DNA of 64,000 bases from Stereocaulon alpinum. Taxonomy: Eukaryota > Ascomycota > Lecanoromycetes > Lecanorales > Stereocaulaceae. The notes beneath the pieces were generated by a model. It had not been told where the DNA came from. It was given only the letters and a program-made list of their open reading frames with translations, and made no database searches. The DNA lies in assembly GCA_018257865.1 (NCBI GenBank), contig JAEUBA010000033.1, forward strand, positions 244,523 to 308,522. The letters run 5' to 3'. Each line of letters starts with the position of its first letter. Within the stretch, counting starts at the first letter, position 1. Both the position numbers and the translations under genes were made by a program. This document shows positions 1-11,689 of this stretch, in pieces.

Positions 1-1938
1 CTTTGCGCTACACAACGTAGGGAATCTTGCTAAGGGCACGGCTTCTTCGACAGCAGAATATCGAACATATATCATGTAGCTACCAACATCTCATCTCATC
101 TTCAGCAGGCTTGTAGGTCCAGGTTGTCACCTTATACTTTGCAAATCAAAAGCCATGCATGACTGACGCCATTCTCAGCCTGCGCTACTACGAGTGCGCC
201 ATTGAATCTTTCGATCGAAGCTTACCCAACGGAGTCATGGAGGAAATCAGATTCAGTGTTGTTCCGTTATAATGTAAAATGATGTTCGAAATTCTAAGGT
301 TATGCAAGATACACCCACCGCAGGTAAAACACAGCGGCAGCACGTATGCCTGAGTACGTACTAGCGAATCACTGAGCGCGTTCATAGTCCCTTGACTGGT
401 ATAGAAGTTGCAATCTGATGTCGGAGCGCGAGTTGATACCTTCCGGCATTAATGAGTTGGTTCGGAGTATACGTACTTCAGTAGCTGATGGTGGTCAGAG
501 CGTCGCTGCAAGACCCTGAACACATCGCAACGTATCAGACCTTGGTTATGCATCTTTAAATCACGATGAAATCCATCATGACACTTAACCTTGTGCCTGC
601 AATCCCTTTCTGCATTGAACTCACTCTAAGTCTTGAAGGTGAAGCCTTTAAAATTTAAAACGATGGTAGATGGCCAATCGCACCTTCGTATTCCTGGTGC
701 TACTGCTCACGACATAACTCTCACCTGGTGCCTGATGACCTTTGCTCTACTTCACAAAAGCCTCTGTCCTAACGTCGCATTCTTAGATAGAATCTTCTCG
801 GCTGATCTGCCTCGGAAGCAGCAGGCCCAATAGCAGATCTAACAGAGCAACAGACCAGCAGCTCATCGATATGCCCCGGTCCGGTCGATTCTCTCCGAAG
901 GATCCATTGAAACGATTCGGCCAATACTTCCACAATCACGCTGTCTTCTGTCTGCGGGTTTCACCTTTAACCCTACCTCTTTCTCAGTTGTCAGCGGAAA
1001 CTAACCATTCGAAATGGTTCAAGTCGCTTGATACAGATAATGCAAGATTAGCAGAAAAATAGGGGCTTAGCCCCTTACCTGTGCTAACATTGTAAAGATC
1101 CTATTGAGGCAGATCACTTTGAGCACCATCAGTGCTATCCATCCCTTATATAGAGATAAATTTTGTGACTTGATAAACAAATGATTGGACTGGCTGAGGA
1201 TGGCGATTATCACAGACTCCGTTGGTATGCTCATTAGCAATATTCTACTTATAGCAACGTAGGGAACATATATCTGACGCTGGACGATCATGTATGCTCA
1301 GGAATTGCTGTCGTTTGTTACGTCAATCTGCGGAGGAAGGTTTCGGCGCGCTCAGATGATTCCCTGAACGAAAAATCGAGATTGCTGTCACGCACTCGCA
1401 TTGTGAAAAATCCTGTAGAGAGTATTACTGCCATGGAAGGAGTGCATGAGCGACTCCGCGACCGTACCGACAGGGACAGGCTTCATCATGGAAGAACAAT
1501 ACTGCTTGTTTTGCTCCATGCAAGGATTGGGTCAAGACGTCCTTCACATTGGCCTCATCGTTGCGCTATACCTTTCTACTCTGGTAGTCATCCTCCTCAC
1601 AGCGAATTGGTATTCAGGTACACCTTTCGAACCTCCTCATTCGTTGCAATAGTCCTACTCTTGCTAATGTACTTTCGAGACTTCAGTCTGCAATAGTCTC
1701 CGAGCTTGTCCCCAAGCACTCTTCGCAATTTATGCCCATATTCGCAACAAGAATACTGAATCAAATCATTTATAGACCGATCCTTCTGTGCGTCTAGAAG
1801 CGTTAATGGTAACAGGATATGATGTTGTGTTGCTCGGATTAGTCACGGCACATCATCGAAATTAGTTGTTACTGGAAAGTCCATGCTGGCGCCGCAGTAC
1901 GTCTCTCGGCTCTGTACGGTGTCCCTGCAGGAACTCGC
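1..1938. other. Non-mutated single-copy flank, no supported gene
   Basis: This stretch keeps normal CA and TG frequencies and has a clearly more balanced base composition than everything after it, so it looks like ordinary host DNA next to the repeat block. Short open frames exist (plus strand 633-833, 871-1062 and 1382-1696; minus strand 188-385 and 1067-1291). They are under about 105 codons, overlap one another in places, show no recognisable domain, and none has a convincing context. I find no tRNA or repeat shared with the rest of the window. It could hold a decayed gene, a 5' or 3' flank, or exons of a spliced gene whose remainder lies outside the window. Confidence 0.6.
1446..1652 (+). 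CDS. Small hypothetical frame with one possible membrane helix
   Basis: The frame starts at an ATG and would encode 68 residues. I do not recognise the product. Residues about 34-55 are strongly hydrophobic (motif LYLSTLVVILL) and could form a single membrane segment, preceded by a Cys-containing stretch (YCLFC). It overlaps another frame at 1382-1696, which contains an ATG at 1433 in good fungal context, so at most one is real. A GT dinucleotide follows a CAG near 1616-1620, so a splice site is possible, but no full gene model can be supported. It lies less than 300 bases from the mutated repeat block. It may simply be chance. Confidence 0.12.
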   Translation: MSDSATVPTGTGFIMEEQYCLFCSMQGLGQDVLHIGLIVALYLSTLVVILLTANWYSGTPFEPPHSLQ

Positions 1939-2171
1939 TATATATAAGACGGAGGTAGAATTAAAGACTGTTAACCATAACGAACGTCTATTACTAGAAT
2001 AATTATATGTAGAAAAGAACGTGTATAATCCTAAGATACAGCAACATTCGTTGCTATATAAAGGTCTCTAAAGCTAAGTCTATACTAACTAATCGCTAAC
2101 TAACTAACGTCTACTAACTAATTGCTGTCTAATACCGAAATACCTGCAGCTATACTATCTATACTATTATA
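1939..2171 (+). repeat. Copia-type LTR copy 1, left-truncated
   Basis: The sequence matches 39644-39890 (same strand) and the reverse complement of 32491-32792 over most of its length, from the TATATATAAGACGG core to a right end at ATTATA. It keeps a middle segment that it shares with the copy at 32491 and that the copy at 39644 lacks. The left end stops at about 1939, where the match to the other copies ceases abruptly, so this copy is truncated. The motif TATATATAAG may be the LTR promoter. It forms the left border of the mutated region and itself still keeps some TG and CA. I assign it to LTRs by length and shared ends, not by a linked coding region. Confidence 0.6.
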
Positions 2172-2691
2172 CTAGTTTTTAGTACTCCTACTAGTTTTAA
2201 AGGCGTTGATATCTTAATAGTACTCCTAGAACTTATATAGACGTTTCCTTATATCCGCTACGGATAGCTTCTTTGTCAACCCTCAAGCGTGTGCGCGTCA
2301 TAGCTACGCCAACGCAATGATATCAGTTAGGGTCTAGGGGCTTGGCAATGGTATTGTTACCCAGGACTCCCCCGTGTTTAGGGGATCTTTAGAAATTAGT
2401 TCTGCTACTACTTCTACTACTAAGTAATATGATTATGTCTATTGCTTGATACCTAAATCCAGTAACTTCACGTCTCTTATACCTTAGTGCGCTAGCTTAG
2501 AGCCGGCGTCGCTAGCCTTTATATTCTTATACTAAAACCTTATATACCTAATAATTACTTAGAGATAGTGAAAATATTATTAAGACTAAGTATAGCTAGG
2601 GCTAGGAAAGGCTAGCTCGTATATATAATAAGGGTCTCTAGAAACGGCTCCTAGCGAACTAATAGAATAATAGTTATATTAACCTAGTAAC
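2172..2691. other. Unassigned, unevenly mutated interval
   Basis: No gene is seen. About 2270-2460 keeps many CA and TG dinucleotides (for example around GTCAACCCTCAAGCGTGTGC), whereas both sides are TA-rich. It matches no other part of the window that I could find. The last five bases (GTAAC, 2687-2691) are the left target-site duplication of Gypsy-1A, and the sequence resumes at 9284. Confidence 0.5.
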
Positions 2692-3019
2692 TGTTACGAT
2701 CCTAATCTAGGGGTCTTTAACACCTTGCTAGTCCTTTGTTACTTACTAGTATTTATATACCTTAGCCTAGATTCGGCCTAGGTCTAGCCTAGATTCGGCC
2801 TAGGTTTAGCCTAGGTCTAACGCTAGCCCCTTTTAGCTTTAGCGTAGCGTTTAACTAGCGCTAGGGGTATTTAGGCCTATAAGCTCCTAAGCTCTTACTT
2901 CTTTTCTTCTTTATTCTATTTTCTAGATACTAAGCGTAGCCTATTAGCTAAATCCTAATATAAGGTAGTTTTCTTTAAAGCTACCTTCTCCTACGATTAC
3001 CTTTAGGCGAGCTGTAATA
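2692..3019 (+). repeat. Gypsy-1A 5' LTR
   Basis: This LTR is 328 bp and begins TGTTACGATCC. It carries two tandem copies of a 22-bp GC-rich motif (centre TTCGGCCTAGGT) near 2768-2815, against three copies in the 3' LTR. A TATTTATATACCTTA stretch at about 2751 is a candidate promoter and is shared with the Gypsy-2 LTR. Compared with the LTR at 58319 it shows C-to-T and G-to-A changes, mostly at CA/TG sites. Confidence 0.93.
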
Positions 3020-3289
3020 TAAAATAGGACTAATACCCCCTCTACTATAAAGTATTATATCTTACCCGTTCTTTTAGACTAAGGCTAAGCTTAGCGAGCT
3101 GCCTATTAATAAAGAGTACTACCTACTTAATAAGTAGGTACCTACTAATTAAATAATTAGTATATTCTAAAGAAAGCTAGATCCCTATTTTTTTTAAAAC
3201 TTTTAACTACTTTCGCGTTAATACCTATACTCGAAAAACTCTAATAATACGCGTACTACTATACTTATATACTACCTTATAAGAGTATA

Positions 3290-4700
3290 TACTAAAGCGT
3301 ACCCCCTAACTAGCTAGGATTCCTATCTACCTTAAGAAGTTAATCCTTAGTACTTATACCTTCCTCTTCTAACCTTAATAATCCTCTACTATTAATTAAG
3401 AATTCTAAACTAGAAGCCTTAGAGGACTTAAGCTTAAAAGATATCTTTAGAGATATTAAGAATAACCCCCCTACTAAAAATACTATTACTATTCCCCTAT
3501 TAAGTAACGGGATAGTTAACTAAATATCTACCTTTACCTTAACTTAGTAAGCTATTATTACTACTATTATTATAATAGCTTTAGTAGAATCCTAATCTAA
3601 GTAGGCTACCTCTACTCTAAACCTACCTCCTAATAACTAGCGTTAATAGAGGTCCCTTACTATTAACCTTTAGCTATTAGTAGACTACTACCTCCTAAGG
3701 CCTATACCTAGCAGGATAGCTATTAAACTATTAAAAATTAAATACCCTTAATCCTACTTTAGTAACTATATAGGGGAAGTTAAATATAATATATAGAAAA
3801 TAGATATAAAAATCTTTATAGAGAAATACCCTACGAACTTCTAAGATAGGGTTAAGTAAGTCTTTATATACTATAAATATACTATAGGAGAGGCGAAAAC
3901 CCTAATCCTTTAATATATAAACCTAACTTATACGTCTCCTATATATAACGCCGCTAATATTCTAAATATACTAGATTAGTATTTCTTTAACTATAACTAC
4001 GTCTAGTCTACTTATAGTATATACTATAAGCTTAAGATAAGATCTATAAACTATAATAATTTTTAGGTTAAGTTTACCTACTTAGCAATTATTAGAAAGA
4101 TTAGTACTAAGTATTAATTTAAGGATCTATATAAGAAAATCTCTCCCGCCTTAAAGAGAAGTATCTATATAGAAAAGTATAAGATAGCTAAGGATTATAG
4201 TACCTTAGATAAATACCTTACTATCTTAAATTAAGAAATACGAAATATTAGGTCTAAGGAGATAGCTTATAAGCCTTAGATAGGAATAAATACTAACCCC
4301 TATAGTATCCTAAAGATAAGGAGCTAGTAAATCCCCTTACCCCCTCTAACCCCTTATATAAATTATTAAGTTACCTTTAGAAGTATAACTACCCTTCCTT
4401 ATCTACTATCTCCTATACTAGTAGTACTAGCTTCCCTTAAGATACCCGCTAACTCGCTATATAATAACTGCGGTAAAATTAGCTACTAAGCGAATAACTG
4501 CCCCTAGAAGCGTAGCTAATAGGCGTTAGAAAAGAAGATCTTTAAGATTAAAGTTAGTAAGGAAATAGAATCTAATAAGCTATTAGAAAACTTTTAGGCT
4601 ATAATAAAGTCTCTAGCTATAGTAGGAGTCCTAATTTATAGAAGGACTTATAATTTAACTTTTAAGCCCTTATTAAAGGTCGCTAGTTCCTAGTTAATAT
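3290..4700 (+). pseudogene. Gypsy-1A gag relic
   Basis: This is the nucleocapsid/capsid region of the retroelement, whose product would have packaged element RNA in virus-like particles. It is recognised by similarity to the better readable gag of Gypsy-2 (10330-11560): the same acidic stretch after a Pro-rich segment, then a retrotransposon gag-type helical domain (around 3840-4330). A CCHC zinc knuckle ends the region at 4460-4516, reading Y-N-N-C-G-K-I with Cys and His codons now mutated to Tyr. Almost every Gln codon is now TAA or TAG and no ATG start survives, so start and end are approximate. Confidence 0.75.
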
Positions 4701-4799
4701 AAAGCTAGGATATAATAGATCTTTCGTTAAAACCTTTTTATATATTAATAGTAGAGCTAATATTTTTAGTATAATTAAAACCTCCCTTACCTTCGCCCT

Positions 4800-7700
4800 T
4801 TCTAAGTCTTTTAGGATTCGCTTTATTAAGCTTTCTAAGCTAATTATCCTAACTAGCTATAATAGCTAAAGTAGCTCCCCTATTATAATTACTCTACTTC
4901 TTATAATAATAATTAACTATTATTATATTAATTTTCTATTCTTAGTTACTAACTTAGGTTATACTAACGTTCTTATTAGTTAGAAATTCTTAGAGTACTA
5001 TAATATTAAGTAAGTTTATACTAAAGGGAGGAATAGCTTTAAATAGCCTACTAATATAGCTATTTAATAATACTTTAATAAGAGAGTACTCCTCCTAATA
5101 ACTCCGCCTAAGAAACTAATTTCCTTAGTATACTAATAAGATACTAAGTATTAAGACGCCCTTTTTAAGGTAGATAAGTATTACTATAGCTAAGCTAAGC
5201 TTATCTCTATTAACCTTAAGCTTTTAATAGATAGCTAAATTAATACTTTATCCTAAAGTATACTACCCTCTCCGTAGCTAGCTTTAGTTTCTCCCCCTTA
5301 CTTAAGGTTACCTAATTCGCTAGGCGGTAGGCTATTAAGTTTTATATAAGACTTAGAGAAATACCTCGCTAAAATAGAGGATACCCTCTAAGGGTTAGAT
5401 ATACTAATTATATTAAGTCTAAAGATATTACTAGTTAAGGCTTAACGCCCTAGCTACGGTATTTATAGGGTTAATATTACCCTAATTTCTACTATTGTAA
5501 TATCTTATTTCTACCTTAGTAAGAGGTCTAGGAGACCTCCTAATTCTAATACCTTTATCGCCTTAATATAGGATTTAGAGCGTAAGATTAACTATAGGGC
5601 GGATTAATACTAAGAGCGTCTTTTTCTTAAGCTCGCTATAATAGATATAAGCCTCTCCCCTTAGGAAGTACTAGAGATTAAGTATTAGGCTAATAAAGAC
5701 TTAGTAAAAGCTAAGCTTCTATAATAATACTAGGAGTTCGCTTCCCTCTTTTTATAAAGAGACTCTAATATATTACCTAATAGAAGACTAAGTATAGATT
5801 ATAAAATTAAGCTTACTAGCCTAAATACCTTAACCTTTAAGCTACTATAAAAGATAACTAATAAGTAACTCTCTAAAGCTAAATACTATATTATAGACTA
5901 CCTCTATAAGGGGTTTATTAAGCTATCGAATATACTATATACGGCTCTAATACTCTTTATTAGAAAGGAAGATAGTAGCTTATACTTCTATATTAATTTC
6001 TAAAAGCTTAATAACCTAATTAAGAAGGATCTATACCCGCTCCCGCTAATAGATAAGATAATAGCTTAAATCTATAAAGTTAAGATCTTTATAAAGATTA
6101 ATATCTAATAGGCGTTCTATAGAGTAAGGATCTACTAAGACTTAGAGGACCTTATTAGTTTCCGTAGTTAATATAGTACCTTTAAGTATAAGGTAATACT
6201 ATTTAGGTTAATAAACGCCCTAGCTACCTTCTAACATTTTATTAATAATATCTTAATAGAATACCTTAATAATTTCTACTTAGTATATATAGATAATATC
6301 CTAATTTACTCTAAGTCTATCGTAGAGTATAAGATTTATACTAAAAAGGTTATAGCTATCTTATAAGCTAATAGCCTATAAGCTAATATTAAGAAGAGTA
6401 AGTTTAATATTATAAAGACTAAGTTCCTCAGCTTTATTATTAGAGTAGATAGTATTAAGGTAAATCTAAAGAAGGTCGCTATTATTAAGACCTAGTAGTA
6501 TATAGGTAATATATAAGGTATCTAAAGCTACCTAAGCTTCTATAACTTCTACTAAAGGTTTATCTAAAGATATAGTAGAATTACTACTCCGCTTATCTAC
6601 CTAACAGCTAAGGATATACCTTTCTACTTTAATAATACCTATTACTATACTTAAGACTCCCTCCGCTAAGTACTCCTCTCTACCCCTATCCTTAAGTATT
6701 ATAATCCTTATAAGGAAACCCGCCTTAAGACGGATTCCTTAGATAGGGTAGTTACTAGTATCTTATTATAGAAATATAAGGATAGCCTCTTCTACTTAGT
6801 AGGATACTTCTTAAAAATAATAGGGGATATAGAGTTAAATTACCTAATTTATAATAAGGAGCTACTTGCGATCTTCCGCTCCTTTTAGTAGTATAAGCTA
6901 AAGCTTCTTAGAGCCTAGAAGTTAGTCTACGTATATACTAATTATAAGGCCTTAGAATACTTTATAACTACTAAAGACCTTATAGCCTACTAAGCTCGCT
7001 AGGCTAAGTTCTTTACTAACTTCTACTTTATAATTATATACCGTACCGGCGTTACGAATACTGTAGCGGATATATTATCTTATAGGGAGTAAGATATTAC
7101 GCCCTTAGAAGCCCGTAAACGCGCGATCCGGAGCTAGTAACTCCTCTTAAGTAAAAAGGTAAACCCTTAAATACTAGAAGAAGTTATAGTTACCTCCCTT
7201 ACTACCTATCTAGACTATAACTTAGTCTAAATTATAGAAAAGGTTAAGCTATTACCTATTACTACGCTAGTAGACCCTAAAGAATTAGAAGAATACTTAG
7301 AAGGCGAAGCGCCTAATCCCGCCTTAGCGACCGTATATAATATTAAGGGCTATAATATTATTAACTAAGTAATTAATACTAATAAGAACTCGCTAGAGCT
7401 AGAACCCCTATATAAGTAAGCCTATAGCGACTACCTTAACTATAACTTAGACTATAGTAAGCTATACTTCTAAGGTAGACTTAAAGTACTAATAGAGCTA
7501 CTAAAGCTGCGGATATCCCTAATCTACTATATTTATACCCAGCTAGCTATCGCGTATATAGGGATTAGTAAGGTTAAGATAATCCTATCTAGATAATACT
7601 ACTAGAGGAACGTCGGAAATAATATAGCGTAGTATATCGCTAATTATAGCTATACCTAAATAAAGGCTTATAGAGATAAGACTCTAAGCTTCCTAAAGCC

Positions 7701-8890
7701 CCTAGAGATTCTAGCCTATCTATATTAGTACTTAACTATAGACTTTACTAAGCTACCGCTAGATAAGGCTAGCTATAACTTTACTTTTATAGTTATAGAC
7801 CGACTATTAAAGAAATCTCTCTTAATACTATACTATAAAACTATTATAGTAAAGGGAATAGCTAAATTATTCCTTACTTACTAAACTTATTACTAGGGTA
7901 TACCTAACTCTATTATCTTAGACTAAGGGGTATAATTCGTATTAACTTTCTAGAAGGAGTACTACTAGATCCTAGGTACTAAGGTAAAGCTTACTATATT
8001 ATATAATCTAAATATTAATAGCTAAACGGAGATTATAAACTAGTATATAAAATAGCGCCTTCGCCTATTCTATATATACTATTAGGATAACTAGAGCTAG
8101 ATACTACTAATTATAGATCTAGCTTAGCTAACCCTACTATATAAATCTCTAGGTATTACGCCCTTCTAGCTATTAAACGGGTATAAGCTATATACCTCCT
8201 AGGACCTCTATAATCCTAATCCCCCTATTACCGCCTTAGAGAAGCTAAATTATAAGGACGCTATATAAGTCGCCTTACGTATAGAAAATACTATATAATT
8301 TATATACTCCTCCTTATAGTCGTAGTAGGATAAGATAAGACGAATAGCTAACTATAAGTATTATAAGGTAAACTAGGATATTAGAGACCTAGTACTAGTA
8401 GATACTTAGAACTAGAGGGTAGATTAACCCTCCTATAAGCTCTCTAATAACTAGTATAGCTTAGTTAAGGTCTTAGAAAAGGTTAGTAAAAGCTAGAAGG
8501 TAGAACTCCTAAAGGACTAGATAATCTAGCTAGTATTCTACTCCTACTCCCTCCGTAAATACCCTAATAATCCCTTACTAAGGTAGTAACGCCCTAACTT
8601 AGCCCTAATATAACTACTACTAGAATAAGATAAGTAGGAGTTAGAGGAGATACTAGGCTCTAAGCTAGTTAGCTTTACCTTAAAGTATTAGATTAAGTAG
8701 AGAGGTACTAATAAAGACTTAGAATAGTATCCCTACTCTAATATAATAATAGCGCCTTATATATTAAAGGCCTTCTACCTATAGTATCCTAATATAAAAG
8801 GCCCTCTATAAGTACTCCCTACCTAGCTAAAGGCCTATAATAATAGGATTAATAACTATACCTACCTTAACGATAATTATCCTATAACAG
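4800..8890 (+). pseudogene. Gypsy-1A pol relic with chromodomain
   Basis: Polyprotein relic. Reverse transcriptase spans about 5930-6480; the core reads KIFIKINI, then ATF, and the catalytic box is YIDNILIYS (YIDD before mutation) at about 6285-6310. RNase H follows to about 7090, ending with ALEYF and an IIYRTG...VADILSYRE motif. Integrase follows: the core segment LTIDFTKLPLDKA lies near 7730-7765, as expected for the catalytic domain. A C-terminal chromodomain lies at about 8630-8790 (ELEEILGSKLV, LKY, then W-type positions now stops). The reading frame is long and coherent if TAA/TAG is taken as former Gln or Trp, so damage is mainly point mutation rather than indels. Confidence 0.85.
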
Positions 8891-8912
8891 TAACTGCGCG
8901 GACGCAGTTTTT

Positions 8913-8928
8913 TAGAGGGGGGAAGTAG
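8913..8928 (+). other. Polypurine tract of Gypsy-1A
   Basis: A purine run (AGAGGGGGGAAGTAG) lies immediately before the 3' LTR, the expected position of the plus-strand primer. The inverted copy has a corresponding C-rich run at 58648-58661. Confidence 0.8.
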
Positions 8929-9278
8929 TATTATAATCCTAATCTAGGGGTCTTTAATACCTTACTAGTCCTTTATTACTTACTAGTATTTATATACCTT
9001 AACCTAGATTCGGCCTAGGTCTAGCCTAGATTCGGCCTAGGTCTAGCCTAGATTCGGCCTAGGTTTAGCCTAGGTCTAACGCTAGCCCCTTTTAGCTTTA
9101 GCGTAGCGCTTAACTAGCGCTAGGGGTATTTAGGCCTGCGAGCTCCTAAGCTCTTACTTCTTTTCTTCTTTATCCTATTTTCTAGATACTAAGCGTAGCC
9201 TATTAGCTAAATCCTAATATAAGGTAGTTTTCTTCAAAGCTGCCTTCTCCTACGATCACCTCTAGGCGAGCCGTAATA
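8929..9278 (+). repeat. Gypsy-1A 3' LTR
   Basis: This LTR is 350 bp, 22 bp longer than the 5' LTR because it has three rather than two copies of the TTCGGCCTAGGT-centred motif. It keeps more CA and TG near its outer end (for example TTCAAAGCTGCC and GATCACCTC) than the 5' LTR. The target-site duplication GTAAC follows directly. Confidence 0.93.
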
Positions 9279-9283
9279 GTAAC

Positions 9284-9673
9284 TATAGGCGTAGTCTACC
9301 GCTAAACCCCGTAGAGTAAAACTTAAAATATTTAGTACTTACTAGGGCGATACTATTAGACTATATAGCTTAGTAGTCTAAGGGTATAGTATACCCTAAA
9401 GCCCTAATAATTATCCCCCCCCTAGGGCGATATCTACGGCGCCTAGTAGGGTAGAAAAATATTATTCCCCTATAACGAGGCTAAATATTTAGTATAAGTC
9501 GGGTTATAAGGCCTCTAAAGGGCGCCCTACTAGATATTATTTATATCTAAAGGACTTAATAAAATAATAAAGTTAAAGCCTATAAAGGATACTTCTAATT
9601 AGCAGCCCCCCTAAAGGGCGCTTCCGCTAGATAGTAGGCCCCTAAAGGGCGCCCCTATTAATATTATTCGTAC
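9284..9673. other. Unassigned interval between two Gypsy elements
   Basis: No coding relic is recognised in these 390 bases. The motif CTAAAGGGCGC occurs three times (about 9516, 9612 and 9641) and CTAGGGCGATA-like motifs twice, which suggests an LTR or a small non-coding element. It continues the sequence that precedes Gypsy-1A. Confidence 0.4.
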
Positions 9674-9948
9674 TATTACGAGCTAGCCTTTCGTTACTTA
9701 CTAGTCCTTCGTTACTTACTAGTCCTTCGTTACTTACTAGTCCTTCGTTACTTACTAGTCCTTCGTTACTTACTAGTATTTATATACCTTAACGTTAATC
9801 TAACGCTAGGCCTCTTTAGCCTTAGCGCCTACTAAGCTGCGTCCCTAATATATTATATATACGCTCTATATATATAGCTTTCTTCCTTAGATATATTCTC
9901 CTAGTTAATTAATACCCCTATTAACTCGCTTTAGGCCGGCCTCTAATA
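9674..9948 (+). repeat. Gypsy-2 5' LTR
   Basis: It starts TATTACGAGC and ends CTAATA, 275 bp, matching 23319-23562 apart from repeat number. Five tandem copies of the 18-mer TTCGTTACTTACTAGTCC (the last imperfect) occupy about 9690-9779; the 3' LTR has only two. The last unit runs into TATTTATATACCTTA, a candidate TATA region also found in the Gypsy-1 LTR. Confidence 0.88.
9690..9779 (+). repeat. 18-bp tandem array in the Gypsy-2 5' LTR
   Basis: Five almost identical head-to-tail units of TTCGTTACTTACTAGTCC directly upstream of the putative LTR TATA element. Copy number differs between the two LTRs, so it behaves as a variable-number repeat. Confidence 0.9.
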
Positions 9949-10329
9949 TTAGAATATATCTAATAACTTACCCCTACCCTCGTAAGTATACTAGCGAGGT
10001 TAAATAAATAGTATAAACTACCTTAGTATTCGACCCTATTAAGGTAGTAGAAGAAACTAAATAACCCGCTAGAGGCGAAGACTATAAGGAGTAGTTACTA
10101 GTAGACGAAGTTATAGAACGGTATATTAAAGCTAAAGAGGTACTAGCCTATAAACTATTAATAATTAAAAGAGGCTACGGCCTACTACTATAATATTACT
10201 AGTACTAGCGGGTATTAAAGAAAATTTCTATAAACCTAAATTATACCTAATAATACGATTCTAATCCTACTTACCTAAATACTAGGTACCTTAGTCTTCG
10301 TCCCTCTACCTACCTATCTACCCTAATAC

Positions 10330-11560
10330 CTCCTACTACTCGTATACTACCTTATAAGAGTATACGCTAAAGCGTACCTCCTAACCGTCTAGGATTTTTA
10401 TCTAAGAGCTAATCCCTAGTACCTATACCCTCTCCTTTAGATCCTAATAACCCCTTACCCTTAATTAAAACTTTTAAGCTAGAAGACGTAGAGGACTTAA
10501 GCTCTAAAGAAGCTACTAAAAAAATAGTTACTATACCCCCTCCGCTAACTATTAATATAGGTAATATACTAGCCTTTACTAAGGCCTAGACTACCTTTAT
10601 AATAACCGCTATCTAAGCCGCTATAGTAGCGGCCCTTATAGTAAATACCCTCCCGCCTCCTAAGCCCTAATAATAGTAGAGATCCCTTACTACTAACCTC
10701 TAGCTATTAATAGATTATTACCTTTCTAAGCCTACCCCTAGTAGCTCTCCTATTAATCTATCTAAAATTAAATATCCCCGTGATTGTTTTAGTAACTATA
10801 AGGGTAAGGTAGAGTATAATTTATAGAAGATAGTAATAAAGCTATTTATTAAGGAATACCTTACTAACTTTTAGGAAGGATTAAAGTAAGTCTCTACCTA
10901 CTTTAAGTACTCCTCCGGTAAAGCTTAAACCTTAATCCTTTAATATATAGATCCTAACTATATAAGCCCTATTAGGAACGCCTCTAATATTTTAAAGGTA
11001 TTAGACTAGCGTTTTTTTAATTATAACTATATCTAGTCTACCCGCCTTATATATTATAAGCTCTAAATAGGATTAATAACCTATAATAATTTCCGGATTA
11101 AATTTACCTAGCTTATAACTACTAGGAAAATTAATATTAAGCGCTAGTTTAAGGATCTATATAAGAAAATCTCCCCCGCCCTAAAAAGGGATATCCGTAC
11201 TAAGAAATATAAGATAAATAAGGACTATACTACCTTAGATAAGTTTCTCGTAGTTGCTAACTAAGAGATATATAATATTAGAGCTAAAGAAGCTGCTATA
11301 AAGTCTTATATAAATACTAACCCTTATAGTATTTTTAAGATAAGAAGCTAGCGAGCCCCCTTACCTACTCTAATCCCTTATATAGACTACTAAGTTACCT
11401 TTAGAGGTATAACTATATACTTCCTACCTAAGACCTATAAGGAAGAACCTTATAAGGAGGAGCGTCCTATATTAAAGGATAAGCCGAAGTATTTCTACTA
11501 TAATAAAGAAGGCTACTTCGCTACTAAATACCTAAAGCGTCTCTGCGAGGTAGTATAAGA
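10330..11560 (+). pseudogene. Gypsy-2 gag relic
   Basis: The capsid/nucleocapsid relic reads coherently when stops are treated as lost Gln and Trp codons. An acidic linker (FKLEDVEDLSS) precedes a retrotransposon gag-type helical domain (about 10890-11290, including ISPALKRDIRTKKYK). A CCHC knuckle at about 11490-11540 reads YFYYNKEGYFATKYLKR, with Cys and His codons now Tyr. The homologous region is found in Gypsy-1A. The following protease relic lies in a different frame, so either a frameshift site or an indel separates them. The start is approximate because no ATG is preserved. Confidence 0.8.
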
Positions 11561-11689
11561 AGTCGGTAATAAAGACGAAGATATTAGAGAGACTAGAGAA
11601 GTTAAGGAGTTATTAGATTTAGAAAACTAGCTATCCTTAAGGAAGTCGCCCCTAAAGACCTACTATTCTTATTATTCGTAGAATTTTAT

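Larger units (their letters stand above)
2692..9278 (+). mobile_element. Gypsy-1A, full-length RIP-mutated chromovirus (Ty3/Gypsy)
   Basis: A complete LTR retrotransposon of about 6.6 kb. Two direct LTRs (2692-3019 and 8929-9278) flank gag and pol relics on the plus strand, and a perfect 5-bp target-site duplication GTAAC sits at 2687-2691 and 9279-9283. Order along the element is LTR, gag with a CCHC knuckle, reverse transcriptase, RNase H, integrase, chromodomain, purine tract, LTR. The LTR ends were TGTTACG...CGTAACA, now partly TA-mutated. All reading is broken by TAA/TAG at former Gln and Trp codons. A second copy lies inverted at 58319-64000. The element is not capable of movement by its own proteins in this state. 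Confidence 0.95.

Noticed and set aside
188..1696. Small open frames in the flank as host genes
   Set aside because: They are short, overlapping and motif-free, and occur at the density expected by chance in balanced DNA. Only one (1446-1652) is listed, at very low confidence.
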